Positions 1 to 7,445 of a stretch of DNA of 41,281 bases are shown in pieces; the stretch's first letter is position 1; each line of letters starts with the position of its first letter. Below the pieces are notes generated by a model that was given only the letters and a program-made list of their open reading frames with translations, was not told the DNA's origin and made no database searches. This DNA comes from JANLTP01 sp031363055 (GTDB taxonomy: Bacteria; Pseudomonadota; Gammaproteobacteria; Burkholderiales; Burkholderiaceae_E), in assembly GCA_031363055.1 (NCBI GenBank), contig JANLTP010000159.1:1-41281 (forward strand), written 5' to 3'. The position numbers were made by a program, and so were the translations under genes.

Positions 1-117
1 ATCAAGATGGTGGTGACCTTGATCGCGCCGATCGCCATGGAGCAGGGGCTGCGCTTTGCCATCCGTGAGGGTGGCAAGACGGTCGGTGCGGGTGTCGTTG
101 CTAAAATATTGACTTGA
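1..117 (+). CDS. tuf: Elongation factor Tu, C-terminal end (partial)
   Basis: The reading frame is open from the first base and ends in TGA at 117. The 38 visible residues include AMEQGLRFAIREGG and KTVGAGVVAKIL, the highly conserved end of domain 3 of EF-Tu, the GTPase that delivers aminoacyl-tRNA to the ribosome. The start lies outside the window. Its position just before rpsJ is the order expected at the end of the str cluster (rpsL-rpsG-fusA-tuf). Confidence 0.97.
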   Translation: MKMVVTLIAPIAMEQGLRFAIREGGKTVGAGVVAKILT

Positions 118-183
118 TCAACTGATCATTACTTCGCGAGATCAGGTAACTATTGCTTCGTGAATTGAACAGCCCATGTTCGT

Positions 184-204
184 GGGTTGCCGAATCGGCA
201 ACCC
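184..204 (+). promoter_or_regulatory. GC-rich hairpin in the tuf-rpsJ intergenic region
   Basis: GGGTTGCCG (184-192) pairs perfectly with CGGCAACCC (196-204) around a 3-nt loop. A short pyrimidine stretch with four T follows about 7 nt later, and the rpsJ Shine-Dalgarno (AGGA) comes just after. It could be a leaky terminator or attenuator that uncouples rpsJ from tuf, or a leader structure affecting rpsJ translation. The T run is too weak and too distant for a strong intrinsic terminator. Confidence 0.5.
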
Positions 205-226
205 CTCGCTCTTTTAGGACTATGAA

Positions 227-538
227 ATGAGTAACCAGAAAATCCGCATCCGACTGAAAGCCTTCGACTACAAGTTGATCGACCAATCGGCCGCTGAAAT
301 TGTTGATACCGCCAAGCGCACGGGCGCCGTGGTTCGTGGCCCCGTGCCGCTGCCAACGCGCATTCAGCGCTACGACGTGCTGCGCTCGCCGCACGTCAAC
401 AAGACCTCGCGCGACCAGTTCGAGATTCGCACGCACCTACGGCTCATGGACATCGTTGATCCGACCGACAAAACCGTTGATGCTTTGATGAAGCTCGACT
501 TGCCGGCGGGCGTCGATGTTGAGATCAAGCTGCAGTAA
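227..538 (+). CDS. rpsJ: 30S ribosomal protein S10
   Basis: This 103-residue protein has full family length. It contains the S10 signature around LPTRIQRYDVLRSPHVNKTS and ends LPAGVDVEIKLQ, typical of betaproteobacterial S10. S10 is part of the 30S head and also serves as NusE in transcription antitermination. The ATG at 227 is preceded by AGGA seven bases upstream. It follows tuf by 109 nt. A strong terminator lies 47 nt downstream, so the S10-rplC-rplD series is not continued here. Confidence 0.98.
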   Translation: MSNQKIRIRLKAFDYKLIDQSAAEIVDTAKRTGAVVRGPVPLPTRIQRYDVLRSPHVNKTSRDQFEIRTHLRLMDIVDPTDKTVDALMKLDLPAGVDVEIKLQ

Positions 539-584
539 TCTGTAGCGCGGCGTTAACGGCGCGCGGACCAGACGCCCAAGTGCT

Positions 585-606
585 AACGCCCTCGGGCGTT
601 TTTTTA
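585..606 (+). terminator. Rho-independent terminator after rpsJ
   Basis: AACGCC (585-590), a CTCG loop, GGCGTT (595-600), then an uninterrupted run of T. This is a classical intrinsic terminator on the + strand, ending the tuf-rpsJ transcript. The reverse strand has no T run after the stem, so it would not serve the convergent amidase gene. Confidence 0.9.
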
Positions 607-623
607 TGCCTTGTGCTGATCAA

Positions 624-2027
624 TCAGCGCGGATCAATCGGCGTCGCCGAAGGCTCACGCGCTTCAATGACCTCGGCGGCCGCCAGCACCATGTCCTCGC
701 GAAACCGCGCGCCGATCAATTGCACGCCCAGCGGAATGCCATCGATTGACCCAGTCGGCGCCGAGATCGCCGGCAGACCGAGCACTGGCACCATGAACTG
801 AGTCCCCTGTGCGCCCAGCACACGCCGCGAATCCTCGAGCGATTCGATATCGAGCGTCTGGGCAAATGCAGGCTCGGCACTGACCGGGCCCAGCACCAGC
901 GGATATCGCTGCATGAACAGCGACCAGTTTCTAATCAGAGTCGCGCGCCGTGCCAAGGCTCGCAAGTGGGTCTGCATGTCGAGCGGCGCCGCGTTTCCAA
1001 ACTGGAATTCGAAAGAGCGACGGATACCCTCGTCACCGTGCTTCTCGATCATGGGTTTGGCGAAGATCAGATTCTCGTTGCGGCTGAGCAGATCCCACAA
1101 CTCTGTGGCTTCGACCATATCGGGTGGCTCGATCGCCTCGACCGCGTAACCGGCCTCGGTGAGCCATTGCGCCGCTCGTTGGATCGCTTGCACGACGGCC
1201 GGATGCGTGACCGCGCCCGGCGAGGTCAACGTCATGGCGACGCGAATCGGTCGTGCGGCGGGCGGGCCTTGCAACGGCGCGGGGACCCACCACGGATCGC
1301 GGGCATCGGCGGCTGACATCGCTTGCAGGGCCAATCGAATGTCGGCCACACTGCGGGCCAGCGGGCCCTGGACCGACATCAGTTGGCTGGACAAGGGGCG
1401 TTCTTCCTTCGCGCTCGGCAGGAACGCCGGAACCCGCCCGAACGATGGCCGCAGCCCATAGATACCCGTGCAGTAGGCCGGATAACGCACGGAACCGGCG
1501 AGGTCGTTGCCATGGGCAATCGGACCCATGCCGCTGGCGACCGCAGAGGACGCGCCACCGCTCGAACCGCCCGGCGTGTGCTTCGCCGACCACGGGTTCA
1601 AGGTGCGGCCGTGCAAGGCGTTTTCAGTGAACCAGCGCATCGAAAAGGCCGGCGTGTTGGTTCGCCCGAAGATGACAGCGCCGGCGCGCCGCAAATTCGA
1701 GACCACCGGGCTGTCTTCGAGCGCCAGGTTATCGCGTTGCGAGACCAGTCCGTTGGTCGTCGGCCGGCCTTGCTGATCGACATTGATCTTGGTCGTGACC
1801 GGCACGCCATGCAAGGGTCCGAGCACATCGCCACGCGCCACTGCCTGGTCGGCCACGTCGGCCGCAGCGAGCGCTGAATCCTCCAGCACCTGGACGATCG
1901 CGTTCAACGCGGGGTTGACGGCGCTGGTTCGGTCCAGGCAATCACGAACGGCCTCGCGACTCGAAATCGCGCGGGTTCGAATCGCCTGAGCCAGCTCGAT
2001 CGCTTGCCAGCGCCATAGTTCATCCAT
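624..2027 (-). CDS. Amidase-signature family hydrolase
   Basis: A 467-residue cytoplasmic hydrolase predicted to cleave C-N amide bonds; the substrate cannot be read from sequence. The Ser-cisSer-Lys triad is visible: Lys80 in VPVTTK, Ser155 in TPGGSSGGAS and the nucleophile Ser179 in NDLAGSVRYPA. The spacings (75 and 24) equal those known for the family. Start: the frame is open about 53 codons further upstream, but ATG at 2027 has AGGAG eight bases before it and begins MDELWRWQA, the usual N-terminus type. It is divergent from the subtilase gene and convergent with rpsJ. It resembles AtzF/GatA-like amidases; GatA is unlikely because no gatB or gatC is nearby. Confidence 0.92.
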   Translation of the reverse strand: MDELWRWQAIELAQAIRTRAISSREAVRDCLDRTSAVNPALNAIVQVLEDSALAAADVADQAVARGDVLGPLHGVPVTTKINVDQQGRPTTNGLVSQRDNLALEDSPVVSNLRRAGAVIFGRTNTPAFSMRWFTENALHGRTLNPWSAKHTPGGSSGGASSAVASGMGPIAHGNDLAGSVRYPAYCTGIYGLRPSFGRVPAFLPSAKEERPLSSQLMSVQGPLARSVADIRLALQAMSAADARDPWWVPAPLQGPPAARPIRVAMTLTSPGAVTHPAVVQAIQRAAQWLTEAGYAVEAIEPPDMVEATELWDLLSRNENLIFAKPMIEKHGDEGIRRSFEFQFGNAAPLDMQTHLRALARRATLIRNWSLFMQRYPLVLGPVSAEPAFAQTLDIESLEDSRRVLGAQGTQFMVPVLGLPAISAPTGSIDGIPLGVQLIGARFREDMVLAAAEVIEAREPSATPIDPR

Positions 2028-2186
2028 CGCGATTGCTCCTTGGTTGCAAATCATCATAGAACAACTTGGAAGGATTACCGACGAACGGCGCTTGCAGGCC
2101 GATCTGTGCGCATTATCACGGCATGAACGGTCGCCCACGCCTAAATTCGCGGTTTCACCGGTGCCCATTCGAATGCGGGCGGGCAT

Positions 2187-3881
2187 ATGAATCAGAGTTT
2201 ACGGACGCTAAAAAATAGTTTGTGCCTGGGAGTGCTGTTGCTGGCCGCTTGCGGCGGCAATGGCGACAGCACTTCGTCCTCCAGTACCAGCGCCGCCGCA
2301 CAAATTGTCAGTGGCAGCAGCACTACCGTTTCCGACACCGCCAGTAACGGCAATCTCTTGTCGTCGCCGAATTGCACCTTGCAATATCGCGCCAGCAACG
2401 TGGCGAGCGCACAAGGTGATGATCCCTTGCTCGCGCAGCAATGGCATCTGAAAAATACCGGCCAGGGAAACGGTCTGGTCGGTGAGGATCTGAATGTCAG
2501 CGCTGCCTGGGTGAGTAGTCGTGGCGCCGGCGTACGAGTGGCTGTCGTCGATAATTCGCTGGAGACCGTACACAGCGATCTGGTTGATAACGTCGTGCCG
2601 AAGGAGAGCCATAGCTATCGTAACGAACAAAACGGCTACAGCGATCCCCTGCCTTGTTACGCTTCCGAAACACACGGTACTTCAGTAGCCGGATTGATCG
2701 CCGCCCGCGCCGGTAATGGGGTTGGCGGCGTCGGCGTCGCGCCAATGGCCAAGCTGGTTGGATATAACGCACTGGCGACCAATACCGATGCCGATCTGGC
2801 CGATGCCCTGGTTCGCGATCTGAACAAGAACTCGGTCTACAGCAGCTCCTGGGGGTCCAGCGACGACGGTTTGCTGCACCCGGTCAGCAGCTTGCATGAG
2901 CTGGCTCTGAACACGGGTTTGCGTACCGGCCGGGGTGGCCTCGGCGCGCTGTATGTATTTGCGGCTGGCAACGGCGGCTGTTTTCGGACGAGCAGCGACG
3001 GCACGGTCTGCGAGTCCGACAATACCAACTTCGACGGCTATCTGACGCAGATGGGCGCGATCGTGGTCGGCGCGGTCGACCGCTCGGGCCGTGGGCCGCG
3101 TTATGCGGAGCCGGGTGCGAACCTGCTGATCAGCGCGCCGGGCGGCGACTCGAGTCTCGGCATGACCACCACCGCCATTCGTAACGGCTATACCCAAAGC
3201 TTTGTCGGATCGTCGGCTGCGACCCCGATGGTGTCCGGTGTCATCGCGTTGATGTTGTCCGCCAACCCGGCCTTGAGCTGGCGCGACGTCCGCCTCATTC
3301 TGGCCAGCACGGCGCGCCGCAACGATCCGACGCACGCCAGTTGGCGCAACAATTTGAAAGCGCAAGCGGGCCAGCCGGCCTGGTTCAGCCATCGATATGG
3401 TTATGGCGTGGTGGATGCGGGCGCGGCGGTGGCTGCTGCCAAGACCTGGCAGACGGTGGGTACCAGCGAGCAGTTGCTGAGCTGCGGCCCGTTCGAGATT
3501 GACGCCAACCTGTCGATACCGGATGCCGGCGGTACCGCGTCCGCTGTGTCATCGAGCCTTGTGCTATCGGCCGAGCAATGTGGTCTTCGGCATCTCGAAT
3601 ATGTGCGGGTGCAAGCGAGCATCAATCATGAATATTCGGGTGATCTGGGCATTACGCTTCGAAGTCCGGCCGACACCGATAGTGAACTGGCCAATCCGCG
3701 TCATTGCGCCAGCAGCAATCGCGATGCCGATCGCTGCGGCCGTTTTGACGGCTGGAACTTCGCCAGTGTTCGGCACTTGGGCGAATCAGTCGCCGGCGAG
3801 TGGCGCTTGCGGGTCACCGATGTCGAGGCTGGAAAAACCGGGCAACTGGTTCGATGGTCGATCAGATTTTATGGGCGATGA
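2187..3881 (+). CDS. Kexin-like subtilisin-family (S8) protease lipoprotein with P-domain
   Basis: 564 residues. A short lipoprotein signal (lipobox LAAC, Cys22) is followed by a Ser-rich linker, so the protein should be membrane anchored and face the periplasm or exterior. The S8 triad is Asp122 (VAVVDNS), His163 (ETHGTSVAG) and Ser343 (GSSAATPMVSG), with oxyanion Asn262 in AAGNGG. Residues from about 430 to the end form a jelly-roll P-domain (YSGDLGITLRSP, ESVAGEWRLRVTD, VRWSIRFYG) as in furin/kexin proteases. The ATG at 2187 has only a weak purine-rich stretch upstream. There are no obvious substrate or accessory genes beside it. Role unknown; extracellular proteolysis or processing is inferred. 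Confidence 0.9.
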   Translation: MNQSLRTLKNSLCLGVLLLAACGGNGDSTSSSSTSAAAQIVSGSSTTVSDTASNGNLLSSPNCTLQYRASNVASAQGDDPLLAQQWHLKNTGQGNGLVGEDLNVSAAWVSSRGAGVRVAVVDNSLETVHSDLVDNVVPKESHSYRNEQNGYSDPLPCYASETHGTSVAGLIAARAGNGVGGVGVAPMAKLVGYNALATNTDADLADALVRDLNKNSVYSSSWGSSDDGLLHPVSSLHELALNTGLRTGRGGLGALYVFAAGNGGCFRTSSDGTVCESDNTNFDGYLTQMGAIVVGAVDRSGRGPRYAEPGANLLISAPGGDSSLGMTTTAIRNGYTQSFVGSSAATPMVSGVIALMLSANPALSWRDVRLILASTARRNDPTHASWRNNLKAQAGQPAWFSHRYGYGVVDAGAAVAAAKTWQTVGTSEQLLSCGPFEIDANLSIPDAGGTASAVSSSLVLSAEQCGLRHLEYVRVQASINHEYSGDLGITLRSPADTDSELANPRHCASSNRDADRCGRFDGWNFASVRHLGESVAGEWRLRVTDVEAGKTGQLVRWSIRFYGR

Positions 3882-3927
3882 TCTCGCTGAGTTCTAGACG
3901 AACTGCTTCCGGATGTCTGAAATACGA

Positions 3928-4887
3928 TCAATAACCGAGCGCCAGATCTACCTGATACGCCAGCGCTTCGCCGGCCCGATAGCGAGCAAGGTTTTCGAGG
4001 AAGCGCTGCACCGAACGCTGTATGAACAAGGTCTGCGAGTTGCCTGACAGATGCATCGTGATGTGCGCATTCGGTAGCGACCAGAGGGGGTGCCCGGGCG
4101 GTAGCGGCTCCGGGTCGGTGACATCGAGAAACGCTGCCGCAATCGTCTGTGCGCTGAGTGCCTCGGTCAGCGCCTGCTGATCGATCACCGTACCTCGAGC
4201 CACGTTCAACAACACGGCGGTAGTTTTCATGACCGCCAATTCGGCAGCGCCAATCATGTGCCGCGTTTCCGGCGTCGCTGGTACCGCCAGAATCACCCAG
4301 TCGAACTCCCCCAGACGGGCGCGCCATTGCTCAGGTGCCAGAACGCTGCCGGTCGCGCCGCCCGTAACCGAACGTCGAACCACCGTGACGGCAACATTGA
4401 AGGCCTTCAGACGTTCCTCGACTAGCTTACCAATCGCACCGTAGCCGAGAATCAGCGCTTTGCTGCCGTACAGCTCGACCTTGCCCGGCGCGGTGCTCAG
4501 CCATTCACGACGGTCCTGGGCGCGCACGACTTCGCGATAGCCCTTGGCAATACTGAGCATGCCCATGACGACGTATTCGGCGATGGTGATGGCATTGATA
4601 CCGGCGCCGTTGGTGAGCACCACCTTGCGATCGATGAGGGTTTGCAGCGGCATACCGTCAACGCCCGCATAGATCGAGTTCAGCCATTTCAGTTGGCCGG
4701 CGTTATTGATGGCCGCTGCCATCCGGGCTTTGTCGTACATGTCGAACCAGCCGATTTCAGCCTTCGAACCAATGGCAATCGCTTCCTCGCTGTTGCTGAA
4801 CCAGCGCGGCTCCAGCCAATCGGGCAATTTGCCTTCCAGTGCCGCTCTAACCATGTTTGGAAAGGCAGCAATCGTTCGCTTGGGCAT
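3928..4887 (-). CDS. D-2-hydroxyacid dehydrogenase family protein
   Basis: 319-residue NAD(P)-dependent oxidoreductase expected to interconvert 2-oxoacids and D-2-hydroxyacids. The Rossmann motif GYGAIG is at about 148-153. Catalytic residues are Arg231 (NVARGTVID), Glu260 (DPEPLPPGHPLW) and His279 (HITMHLSG). Start: ATG at 4887 (MPKRTIAAF) has CAGGA about six bases upstream; an in-frame extension to 5028 lacks such support and would overlap the divergent gene. It resembles the GhrA / phosphoglycerate dehydrogenase-like group; the substrate is undetermined. It is convergent with the subtilase gene and divergent from the methyltransferase gene. Confidence 0.9.
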   Translation of the reverse strand: MPKRTIAAFPNMVRAALEGKLPDWLEPRWFSNSEEAIAIGSKAEIGWFDMYDKARMAAAINNAGQLKWLNSIYAGVDGMPLQTLIDRKVVLTNGAGINAITIAEYVVMGMLSIAKGYREVVRAQDRREWLSTAPGKVELYGSKALILGYGAIGKLVEERLKAFNVAVTVVRRSVTGGATGSVLAPEQWRARLGEFDWVILAVPATPETRHMIGAAELAVMKTTAVLLNVARGTVIDQQALTEALSAQTIAAAFLDVTDPEPLPPGHPLWSLPNAHITMHLSGNSQTLFIQRSVQRFLENLARYRAGEALAYQVDLALGY

Positions 4888-4987
4888 ACTTGATCCTGAA
4901 TAAAAGTCGATTCGCTTCAAAGACTGATGAAGCTCGGCAAGCGTACCGCAAGTGCGCGAAAACGTCCCGACCTGGACGAACGTACAA

Positions 4988-5004
4988 TCGTTTTTCCAAA
5001 ACGA
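4988..5004. promoter_or_regulatory. Perfect 7-3-7 inverted repeat before the methyltransferase gene
   Basis: TCGTTTT (4988-4994), TCC, AAAACGA (4998-5004), ending 14 nt before the ATG at 5019. A second, shorter repeat CGTCC-N6-GGACG lies at 4963-4978. Either could be a repressor operator in the divergent 2-hydroxyacid-dehydrogenase/methyltransferase intergenic region. The AT-rich arms and missing T run argue against an intrinsic terminator. Confidence 0.45.
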
Positions 5005-5018
5005 CGCAGGCGAAGCCC

Positions 5019-5852
5019 ATGATTTCATCCAAGAGTCGGCGATATTTCCAGGCCGGGCTGCTCGGAGGTCTCGCAGCGCTCAGTGGCTGGCCGATACCAA
5101 ACGCCAGCGCCCAGGCGGCTAACCCGTTCAAGCCGCTGCTGTTGGCTTCGCATCGGCGGGCGACCAATTCGGCGCGCGACGCGCATCGGCATCCGGCCGA
5201 GACGCTCGAGTTTTTCGGTATTCGCCCGAACAGTGTCGTGGTGGAGATTCTGCCGGGTAGCGCCGGCTTCTACATGGAAATACTGGCACCGTACCTGCGC
5301 GAGCAAGGTCGCTATGTGGCGGCCAGCCGAGACGCATCGGCCGCGCCGAACTATCTGGCTGATCATCAGAAACTGCTCGATCGTCTACGCGATGAACCGG
5401 CGCTCTACGGCCGGGTGCAAGTCAGCGAGTTTTCGGCCGATCGATTCCGGATCGTCGATGACGGCACTGCCGACTTCGTGTTGACCTTTCGCAATCTGCA
5501 CAATTGGATCGAGCGTGACGAAGTCGAGGGCGCGCTGCGGGCGTTTTATCGCGCCCTGAAGCCCGGTGGTTTGCTGGCGGTGGTCGACCATCGGGGTCGC
5601 AAGGATCAGAGCCAGCAGGCGCAAATGAAATCCGGCTACGTGCGTGAAGATTATGCGATCGAAGTGATCGAGCGGGCTGGCTTCAAGCTGGACGGTGCCT
5701 CCGAGGTCAATGCCAATCCGAAAGACAGCAAGGACTACCCGGAGGGCGTCTGGACTTTGCCGCCCAGTTATCGTTTGAAGGACGTCGATCGCAGCAAGTA
5801 TGAGGCGATCGGCGAGAGCGATCGCTTTACCTTGAAGTTTGCCAAGAGGTAG
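5019..5852 (+). CDS. Predicted SAM-dependent methyltransferase with Tat-type signal peptide
   Basis: 277 residues. The N-terminus has a twin-arginine motif SRRYFQ (6-11), a hydrophobic stretch and an ASAQA-type cleavage site near 32, so export is predicted. The body is a class I methyltransferase fold: glycine-rich motif I VVEILPGSAGFY (74-85), a later DFVLTFRNLHNW segment and LKPGGLLAVVDHR. It fits the predicted-methyltransferase group COG4798, whose members often carry signal peptides. The ATG at 5019 was chosen because it begins the signal; the frame is open further upstream but that part overlaps the divergent gene. The stop is 5 nt from the next start, so it is co-transcribed with the epoxide hydrolase. 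Substrate unknown. Confidence 0.85.
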   Translation: MISSKSRRYFQAGLLGGLAALSGWPIPNASAQAANPFKPLLLASHRRATNSARDAHRHPAETLEFFGIRPNSVVVEILPGSAGFYMEILAPYLREQGRYVAASRDASAAPNYLADHQKLLDRLRDEPALYGRVQVSEFSADRFRIVDDGTADFVLTFRNLHNWIERDEVEGALRAFYRALKPGGLLAVVDHRGRKDQSQQAQMKSGYVREDYAIEVIERAGFKLDGASEVNANPKDSKDYPEGVWTLPPSYRLKDVDRSKYEAIGESDRFTLKFAKR

Positions 5853-5857
5853 CACTC

Positions 5858-6997
5858 ATGAGTGATGACATCAGACCGTTCCGGATTGCCGTCAGCGATG
5901 AAACGCTCGTGGATCTGCACGCGCGCTTGCGCAACACGCGCTGGCCGGAAGCCGAACTCGTCGACGACTGGAGTCAGGGTGCGCCGTTGGACTGGATACA
6001 GGAGGTCTGCCAGTATTGGTGGCAGCACTATGACTGGCGAGCGCGTGAAGCGCGTTTGAACCGCTTCGCTCAGTTCAAGACAACGATCGATGATCTGGAC
6101 ATTCACTTCATTCACGCGCGCTCGCCGCATCAAGAGGCGATGCCGCTCATCATCACGCACGGCTGGCCCGGTTCAATCGTCGAGTTTCATAAGGTGATTG
6201 AGCCGCTGACCAACCCGACGGCCTATGGTGGCGTCGCGAGTGATGCGTTTCATGTCATCTGTCCGTCACTGCCCGGCTTCGGATTCTCCGGCAAGCCCAC
6301 CGCCACCGGCTGGGGCGTTGATCGAATCGCGAAAACCTGGAGTGTCCTGATGGCGCGCCTGGGCTACCCGCGATACGGCGCGCAAGGCGGCGATTGGGGT
6401 TCAGCCGTGACGTCGTCGCTGGGTGCACAGGACCCGGAGCACTGTTTGGGTATTCACATTACGCTGGCGATGGGACCTCGACCGCAGATCTCGGCGACGC
6501 CAACGGCTGACGAGGCCCGTGCGCTGAAGGGCGCTAAATATTATGCAGACTGGGACTCGGGTTATTCGAAGCAGCAGGCAACGCGTCCGCAAACACTGGG
6601 TTATGGACTGACCGATTCGCCGGCCGGTCAGGCGGCCTGGATCCTCGAAAAATTCTGGGCCTGGACCGACTGTAATGATCATCCGGAAAACATCCTGGGG
6701 CGCGACGAGCTTCTGGATAATGTCATGCTGTACTGGGTGACGGCCACTGCTGCTTCCTCGGCGCGTTTGTACTGGGAGAGCTTTGGTAAGCGCCGCACAC
6801 TTGCGCCGGTGCTGGTGCCCACCGGGGTTGCGGTGTTTCCAAAAGAAATCGTGACACCGGTCAGAAGCTGGATGGAGCCTAATTTCAAGAACATCGTGCA
6901 CTGGCGCGAGTTACAGAAGGGCGGTCACTTCGCGGCGTTCGAGCAGCCCGAGTTGTTTGTCGAGGTCGTGCGTCAATATTTTCGAACCCTTCGTTAA
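5858..6997 (+). CDS. Epoxide hydrolase, alpha/beta-hydrolase fold with EHN domain
   Basis: 379 residues, the normal size of microsomal-type bacterial epoxide hydrolases, which open epoxides to diols through an Asp ester intermediate. The N-terminal EHN region (about 5-110) contains the DWRAREARLNRFAQF segment. The oxyanion motif is HGWPGS (101-106), the nucleophile is Asp179 in GGDWGS, and the general base is His357 in KGGHFAAFEQPE. No signal peptide is seen. It is translated 5 nt after the methyltransferase and precedes a chorismate-mutase-fold gene and a Bug receptor, suggesting a small catabolic or detoxification unit. Confidence 0.93.
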   Translation: MSDDIRPFRIAVSDETLVDLHARLRNTRWPEAELVDDWSQGAPLDWIQEVCQYWWQHYDWRAREARLNRFAQFKTTIDDLDIHFIHARSPHQEAMPLIITHGWPGSIVEFHKVIEPLTNPTAYGGVASDAFHVICPSLPGFGFSGKPTATGWGVDRIAKTWSVLMARLGYPRYGAQGGDWGSAVTSSLGAQDPEHCLGIHITLAMGPRPQISATPTADEARALKGAKYYADWDSGYSKQQATRPQTLGYGLTDSPAGQAAWILEKFWAWTDCNDHPENILGRDELLDNVMLYWVTATAASSARLYWESFGKRRTLAPVLVPTGVAVFPKEIVTPVRSWMEPNFKNIVHWRELQKGGHFAAFEQPELFVEVVRQYFRTLR

Positions 6998-6998
6998 G

Positions 6999-7020
6999 CT
7001 GGTGTGAAACGCGGCACCAG
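6999..7020 (+). promoter_or_regulatory. Intercistronic hairpin without T run
   Basis: CTGGTG (6999-7004) can pair with CACCAG (7015-7020) around a 10-nt loop, immediately after the epoxide hydrolase stop. With no T run it is more likely an RNA stability or processing element than a terminator. Weak evidence. Confidence 0.25.
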
Positions 7021-7034
7021 AAACTGTTGAAAAT

Positions 7035-7445
7035 ATGAATAACACTGCCTCATCTCGGAATAATACTGCCTCGTCCGAACCGATGGTTGATGTGCCCGCC
7101 GTGCGCCGCTTCACCAACTCTGCTTATGTACCGAAGGCCGCTTCGCTGGCCGAGATTCGCGCCGCCATTGACGCGCTCGATGCTCAGATAATCAATCTGA
7201 TTGCCGAGCGCGGCCGCTACGTCAAGGACGCAACGCGGTTCAAGCGCGATGCGTTTCAGGTTGCAGCGCCGGCTCGTCAGGCGCAGGTTTTTGAGCGGGC
7301 ACGATTATGCGCCCAGGAACATCAAGCCGATTTGCCGACACTGCCTGACGTCGTCGAGGCTACCTATCGGACCATGGTGGCGGCCTTCGTGGCCAGCGAA
7401 CATATTTATTTTGATCAAAGCAGAACGATCGAGGAAGAGCAATGA
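7035..7445 (+). CDS. Chorismate mutase type II-fold protein
   Basis: 136 residues. Residues about 35-115 form an all-helical AroQ-type chorismate mutase domain: SLAEIRAAIDALDAQIINLIAERG, then VKDATRFK and PARQAQVFERAR. PchB-like isochorismate-pyruvate lyases share this pattern. The first 16 residues contain a duplicated NNTASS, encoded by a 17-base direct repeat, so the start may instead be ATG at 7083 (MVDVPAV); neither has a clear ribosome site. No other aromatic-biosynthesis genes are near. It overlaps the Bug gene by ATGA. True mutase, lyase or a repurposed fold cannot be separated here. Confidence 0.82.
   Translation: MNNTASSRNNTASSEPMVDVPAVRRFTNSAYVPKAASLAEIRAAIDALDAQIINLIAERGRYVKDATRFKRDAFQVAAPARQAQVFERARLCAQEHQADLPTLPDVVEATYRTMVAAFVASEHIYFDQSRTIEEEQ

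Noticed and set aside
118..226. tRNA gene downstream of tuf
   Set aside because: The only structure is a 9-bp hairpin; no cloverleaf or T-loop sequence is present.
2028..2186. N-terminal extension of the amidase to 2186
   Set aside because: It would add 53 residues without homology-like character, abutting the divergent protease ATG; AGGAG eight bases before ATG 2027 marks the start.
2682..3392. 236-codon open frame antisense to the subtilase
   Set aside because: Shadow of the protease gene; the S8 triad is in the + frame.
5284..5298. A TGGCAC-N-CTGC sigma-54-like match in the methyltransferase gene
   Set aside because: It lies in the middle of a well-supported coding region, has no enhancer palindrome nearby and no gene start at proper distance. 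It shows that a single match is weak evidence by itself.
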